Below the pieces are notes generated by a model. That model ran no database searches. It was not told the origin of the DNA and saw nothing but the letters and a program-made list of their open reading frames with translations. A stretch of 64,000 nucleotides of DNA from Alphaproteobacteria bacterium (GTDB taxonomy: Bacteria > Pseudomonadota > Alphaproteobacteria > Micavibrionales > Micavibrionaceae). The stretch covers positions 1,364,001-1,428,000 of the forward strand of contig JAUHWR010000001.1 of assembly GCA_030427385.1 (NCBI GenBank). Reading direction: 5' to 3'. The translations under genes were made by a program, and so were the position numbers. Positions 60,643-64,000 of the stretch are shown here, piece by piece (positions within the stretch are counted from its first letter, which is position 1; every line of letters begins with the position of its first letter).

Positions 60643-61122
60643 ATGAAAAAGACAAATAAAACAGAATATAGCGTAAAAAATCGTAATAATGACGATGTAA
60701 AACCAATCATCGATCATTTTATCTCCACGGTTAGTCAGCTTGAGGCCATCTTAACTAAGGAGACAGATTGTTTGAAAGTTTCCAATCGGAATGCTTTCTT
60801 AAATCTTCAAGAAGAAAAGGTTTTAATCGCGCAGACCTATCAACAGGATATTTTTGCCGTCAAAAATATTGCCACTATTCTTAAAGATAAATATCCGAAC
60901 CTAATTCCCTACCTACAGGAAAAACAGGAAAAATTAGGCGGCATTATCCGCGAAAACGAAACTGCCTTAAAGCGTATGGAAAATAGTACAAAACGCTTAA
61001 GCGATAGAATTATGGACGTTGCGCGTCGCGCCGCAATTGAACAAAACAGCATTGTTTATGGATCCGGCGGGCAATTAAACGACAAAAACCGCGCCACAAT
61101 GGGCGTTAGCGAATCTGCATAG
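60643..61122 (+). CDS. Hypothetical flagellar-operon coiled-coil protein, FlgN-like
   Basis: FISTVSQLEAILTKETDCLKVSNRNAFLNLQEEKVLIAQTYQQDI, FlgN-like helical pattern. Confidence 0.55.
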   Translation: MKKTNKTEYSVKNRNNDDVKPIIDHFISTVSQLEAILTKETDCLKVSNRNAFLNLQEEKVLIAQTYQQDIFAVKNIATILKDKYPNLIPYLQEKQEKLGGIIRENETALKRMENSTKRLSDRIMDVARRAAIEQNSIVYGSGGQLNDKNRATMGVSESA

Positions 61123-61133
61123 AAAGAAAAAGT

Positions 61134-62606
61134 ATGGATTTAACATCTTTTACAACCATTGAAACAGCGAAATCATCGCCTGGAAATTCAAAGGCGACAA
61201 CAAAGACTGATGCGCTAAAATTGGCTGATTTTAATATGTTTTTTCAAACTTTCCTTCAAGACGGTACGATCCAACTTACGCAAAAAAGCCTTACACCTGA
61301 TCAACCAACGACATTGAGCAATGAACAATTGGCGCAAAGCATATCCTCATTGGAACAGTTTTTATCCGGAAGCATTGATGCTGAGATTTACAATATTGAA
61401 GATTACGCACAAGTTATAAACGGCGAAATCGTCGTATCAATTGATGAGCAAAAAGTAATTTTATCAGATGCAGCAAAGCTTGCCTTGCTTAATCTTTTAA
61501 TCGGAACACCTGTTCCAAACCCTAATCCCGATATAGCACCGGCAGAGCAATTATCCTCACCCTTTGCAAATACTGAGGCCACTTTAAATGCGGATGCTTT
61601 ATTTGATAAAATCTTAAAAAACTTAAAACAAGATCAAGGTATCACCATTTCACAGGAAAGCATTATTGCCGCGGGAATATCTCCGCAGCAATTTGACACC
61701 CTTTTAGAACAAAATCAGATATTACTTAAAACAGCGTCTTCCTCGTTAGAACTTAATGATGACCTGATTGCCTTGCTTGGTTTAACACAACCGGCACCGA
61801 TCCAAGGTCAATTGAGTCCGCAAAAAGGAACGGATCCGATTATATCAAAAGACCTATGGTTTAATAAAGATCTAGATGCGCCGACCCTAGGGAAAGAAAT
61901 CAAAATTGGTACAAGCTCAGGTGAGCAAATTCAAGCTGCTGAAATAGCTAAAAACGGCTCAAAAGCTGCGCAAATGATGACAAGCGTAGCCAATCAGAAT
62001 GATATCCCTCTATCCGCCAGCACCTTTAGCGCCAGTATTGGTCAGACAGATACGGCACAACAATGGTTTGACACTCAAACAGGGGAATGGACAAATATCC
62101 CTGCGCTTCCCTCTGCCTTAAGCGGAACAAATATCACCTCGGCCATTACACAATCAGCGCAGGCGCATAGCGGACACCCCGCCATGCAGACCATAGCAAT
62201 TTCCATTAAAAATAATGCTGCAAATAAAGATAGTCGTAATTGGAGCTTGCAGCTTGATCCCCCTGAATTAGGCAAAGTCCGCGTTGAACTTAGTTTCAAT
62301 AAAGATAAGCTAATGAAAGCGCATCTGGTGATGGAAAAACCGGAAACATATATGATGATGCAGCGCGATTCCCAGATGTTGGAACGTATGCTGCAAGATA
62401 GCGGCCTTGATATTGACCAAGGAAACTTAAGCTTTGATTTGGCAGAAAGCGGTGATGATTTTTTTGAAGAAAATAAACAGAATGATAATGGCAGCAACGG
62501 ATCATTACAAAATGCTGCTGATGATGAAATAGAAACAATTGAAACCACCATGACTTGGTTCGTTGACCCGAATAACGGCATTCAACGTTATAACTTGATG
62601 GCTTAG
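61134..62606 (+). CDS. fliK: Flagellar hook-length control protein FliK-like
   Basis: C-terminal NWSLQLDPPELGKVRVELSFNKDKLMKAHLVMEKPETYMMMQRDSQMLERMLQDSGLD. Confidence 0.88.
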   Translation: MDLTSFTTIETAKSSPGNSKATTKTDALKLADFNMFFQTFLQDGTIQLTQKSLTPDQPTTLSNEQLAQSISSLEQFLSGSIDAEIYNIEDYAQVINGEIVVSIDEQKVILSDAAKLALLNLLIGTPVPNPNPDIAPAEQLSSPFANTEATLNADALFDKILKNLKQDQGITISQESIIAAGISPQQFDTLLEQNQILLKTASSSLELNDDLIALLGLTQPAPIQGQLSPQKGTDPIISKDLWFNKDLDAPTLGKEIKIGTSSGEQIQAAEIAKNGSKAAQMMTSVANQNDIPLSASTFSASIGQTDTAQQWFDTQTGEWTNIPALPSALSGTNITSAITQSAQAHSGHPAMQTIAISIKNNAANKDSRNWSLQLDPPELGKVRVELSFNKDKLMKAHLVMEKPETYMMMQRDSQMLERMLQDSGLDIDQGNLSFDLAESGDDFFEENKQNDNGSNGSLQNAADDEIETIETTMTWFVDPNNGIQRYNLMA

Positions 62607-62618
62607 GAGAGCAAAAAA

Positions 62619-63332
62619 ATGAGTAGTGATATTACCGTTACACAGGCCGCCGCCAATGCGCAACAAACGCAATCACAGCGTGCGCAATTAACCGAGGATT
62701 TCGATGATTTCCTTAGCCTCTTAACGCTTCAACTGCAAAATCAAGATCCGTTATCACCAATGGATTCAACAGAGTTCACAAATCAGCTTGTGGCATTCGC
62801 CGGCGTTGAACAACAAATTAATTCTAATGAAAAGTTAGATTCTCTCGTTAGCTTCGGATTAGCAAATGTAAATACACAGATTTTAAGTTATGTCGGCTTA
62901 AAAGCAAATTATCAAAGTACAGAACTATATTATGATGGCGCGCGTCCGGTTGATATTTCTTATGTCGTTGACGGCACAGCGGTCGAAGCTGATATCCGCA
63001 TTATAAATGAAGATGGTGATGTCGTTAGAATTATAGAAGGCGAAGCCGGAGCAGGCAGAAAAGATTTCGTATGGGACGGATTAAAAGATAACGGGCAACC
63101 TGCAGACTCTGGAACATATCAGGTGCGAATTGACGCAACAGATCAAAATGGGAAACCTATCGATTCCCAAATTCTGGTCAGCGGTATTGTACGCGGCGTT
63201 GAATCACAAGATGGTGTCGCCCTCTTATTAATTGGGCAACGCGCTGTTCCGGTCAGTAATGTCATAAATGTATCACAACCAGAACCGATTGATGCCGCTA
63301 CAGAAACTCCTGAAGAAGAGGAGAGCGCATGA
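62619..63332 (+). CDS. flgD: Flagellar hook-capping protein FlgD
   Basis: DDFLSLLTLQLQNQDPLSPMDSTEFTNQLVAFAGVEQQINSNEKL; FVWDGLKDNGQPADSGTYQVRI. Confidence 0.95.
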   Translation: MSSDITVTQAAANAQQTQSQRAQLTEDFDDFLSLLTLQLQNQDPLSPMDSTEFTNQLVAFAGVEQQINSNEKLDSLVSFGLANVNTQILSYVGLKANYQSTELYYDGARPVDISYVVDGTAVEADIRIINEDGDVVRIIEGEAGAGRKDFVWDGLKDNGQPADSGTYQVRIDATDQNGKPIDSQILVSGIVRGVESQDGVALLLIGQRAVPVSNVINVSQPEPIDAATETPEEEESA

Positions 63333-64000
63333 GTTTATTCGAAGCCCTAGACACCAGCAGAGGGGGGATGACCGCACAGACGAAGTCTACGGCGATCACA
63401 TCAACCAATATTGCGAACCTTACGACCGTAGGTTATAAGCGATCTGAAGTCTCCTTTCATGATTTGGTGACAACGTCGCAATATAACCCAAGTTATGAGC
63501 CCGGCGGTGTGCGCGCCAACCGTATTTTACGCGCAGATCAACAAGGAACAGTCCAACAAACTGCCTCATCAACTGATGCATCTATTCTTGGGAACGGTTT
63601 TTTTGTGGTTGGTTTAGGATCTAATATTGAAGCAGACAGCGCCGTAGCGCCGACCAACATGTTTTTCACCAGAAACGGAACCTTTGGCGAAGCCGTCGTA
63701 AGAGATTTTTCCGCAGGAACGCAATCAACATATTTGGCAAATGCGGCCGGGCAATTCTTATATGGCTGGCAATTTGACCAAAACGGTGAACTACCAGTAG
63801 ATCGTGATTTCGGATCATTAACGGCTGTGAATGTTAGCCAATTTGATGAAATGGCTTTGCCGACAACTTTATTGAATATCTCAGTCAATCTGGATGCTAA
63901 TGCACAAGATATTGATCCACACGTCTCTAGTATCGCTAGCGGGCAACTTCCTGCAAATTCCGAAGATGTTAGCTTCAGTCGAAGCTTTACAGTTTATGAT
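63329..64000 (+). CDS. flgE: Flagellar hook protein FlgE (partial, runs off window end)
   Basis: Manual translation MSLFEALDTSRGGMTAQTKSTAITSTNIANLTTVGYKRSEVSFHDLVT...ILGNGFFVVG; overlaps the flgD stop by 4 bp (ATGA). Confidence 0.92.
   Translation, partial: MSLFEALDTSRGGMTAQTKSTAITSTNIANLTTVGYKRSEVSFHDLVTTSQYNPSYEPGGVRANRILRADQQGTVQQTASSTDASILGNGFFVVGLGSNIEADSAVAPTNMFFTRNGTFGEAVVRDFSAGTQSTYLANAAGQFLYGWQFDQNGELPVDRDFGSLTAVNVSQFDEMALPTTLLNISVNLDANAQDIDPHVSSIASGQLPANSEDVSFSRSFTVYD

Overview
The window is a chromosomal segment from an alphaproteobacterium-like genome; this is inferred from gene content and order (GapR/DUF2312, RpoH, hisZ-purA, a Caulobacter-style cpa/tad locus, FlgI/FlgJ-N/FliK/FlgD/FlgE). 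It carries housekeeping genes (pcm, serS, two N-formylglutamate amidohydrolases, lipB, maeB, ilvB, icd, purA, hisZ, glmM, phoH-like, rpoH, hup, lon), two tRNAs (Leu-GAG, Val-UAC), a tad/cpa Flp-pilus locus and the start of a flagellar hook/basal-body operon. The least ordinary parts are: (1) a 13-kb three-gene surface operon (15139-28455) encoding a ~3400-aa protein. It has a TadG/pilin-like N-terminal membrane segment, tandem and triplicated YadA-head-like modules, a C-terminal S74 intramolecular chaperone and a terminal transmembrane helix. Its two neighbours (LamG and LVIVD-type) share a small Cys/Trp module with it. (2) A complete transcription attenuator, not in the ORF track, with a 22-aa Leu/Val/Ile-rich leader peptide before ilvB. 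(3) An AT-rich two-gene cassette (small TM protein plus a 339-aa protein, both with an SGDNS...Q motif) packed exactly between icd and cpaF, inside a split tad locus. (4) Candidate CtrA and sigma-54 promoter elements before the pilin and flgI genes. No CRISPR array, transposase, integrase or prophage was seen.
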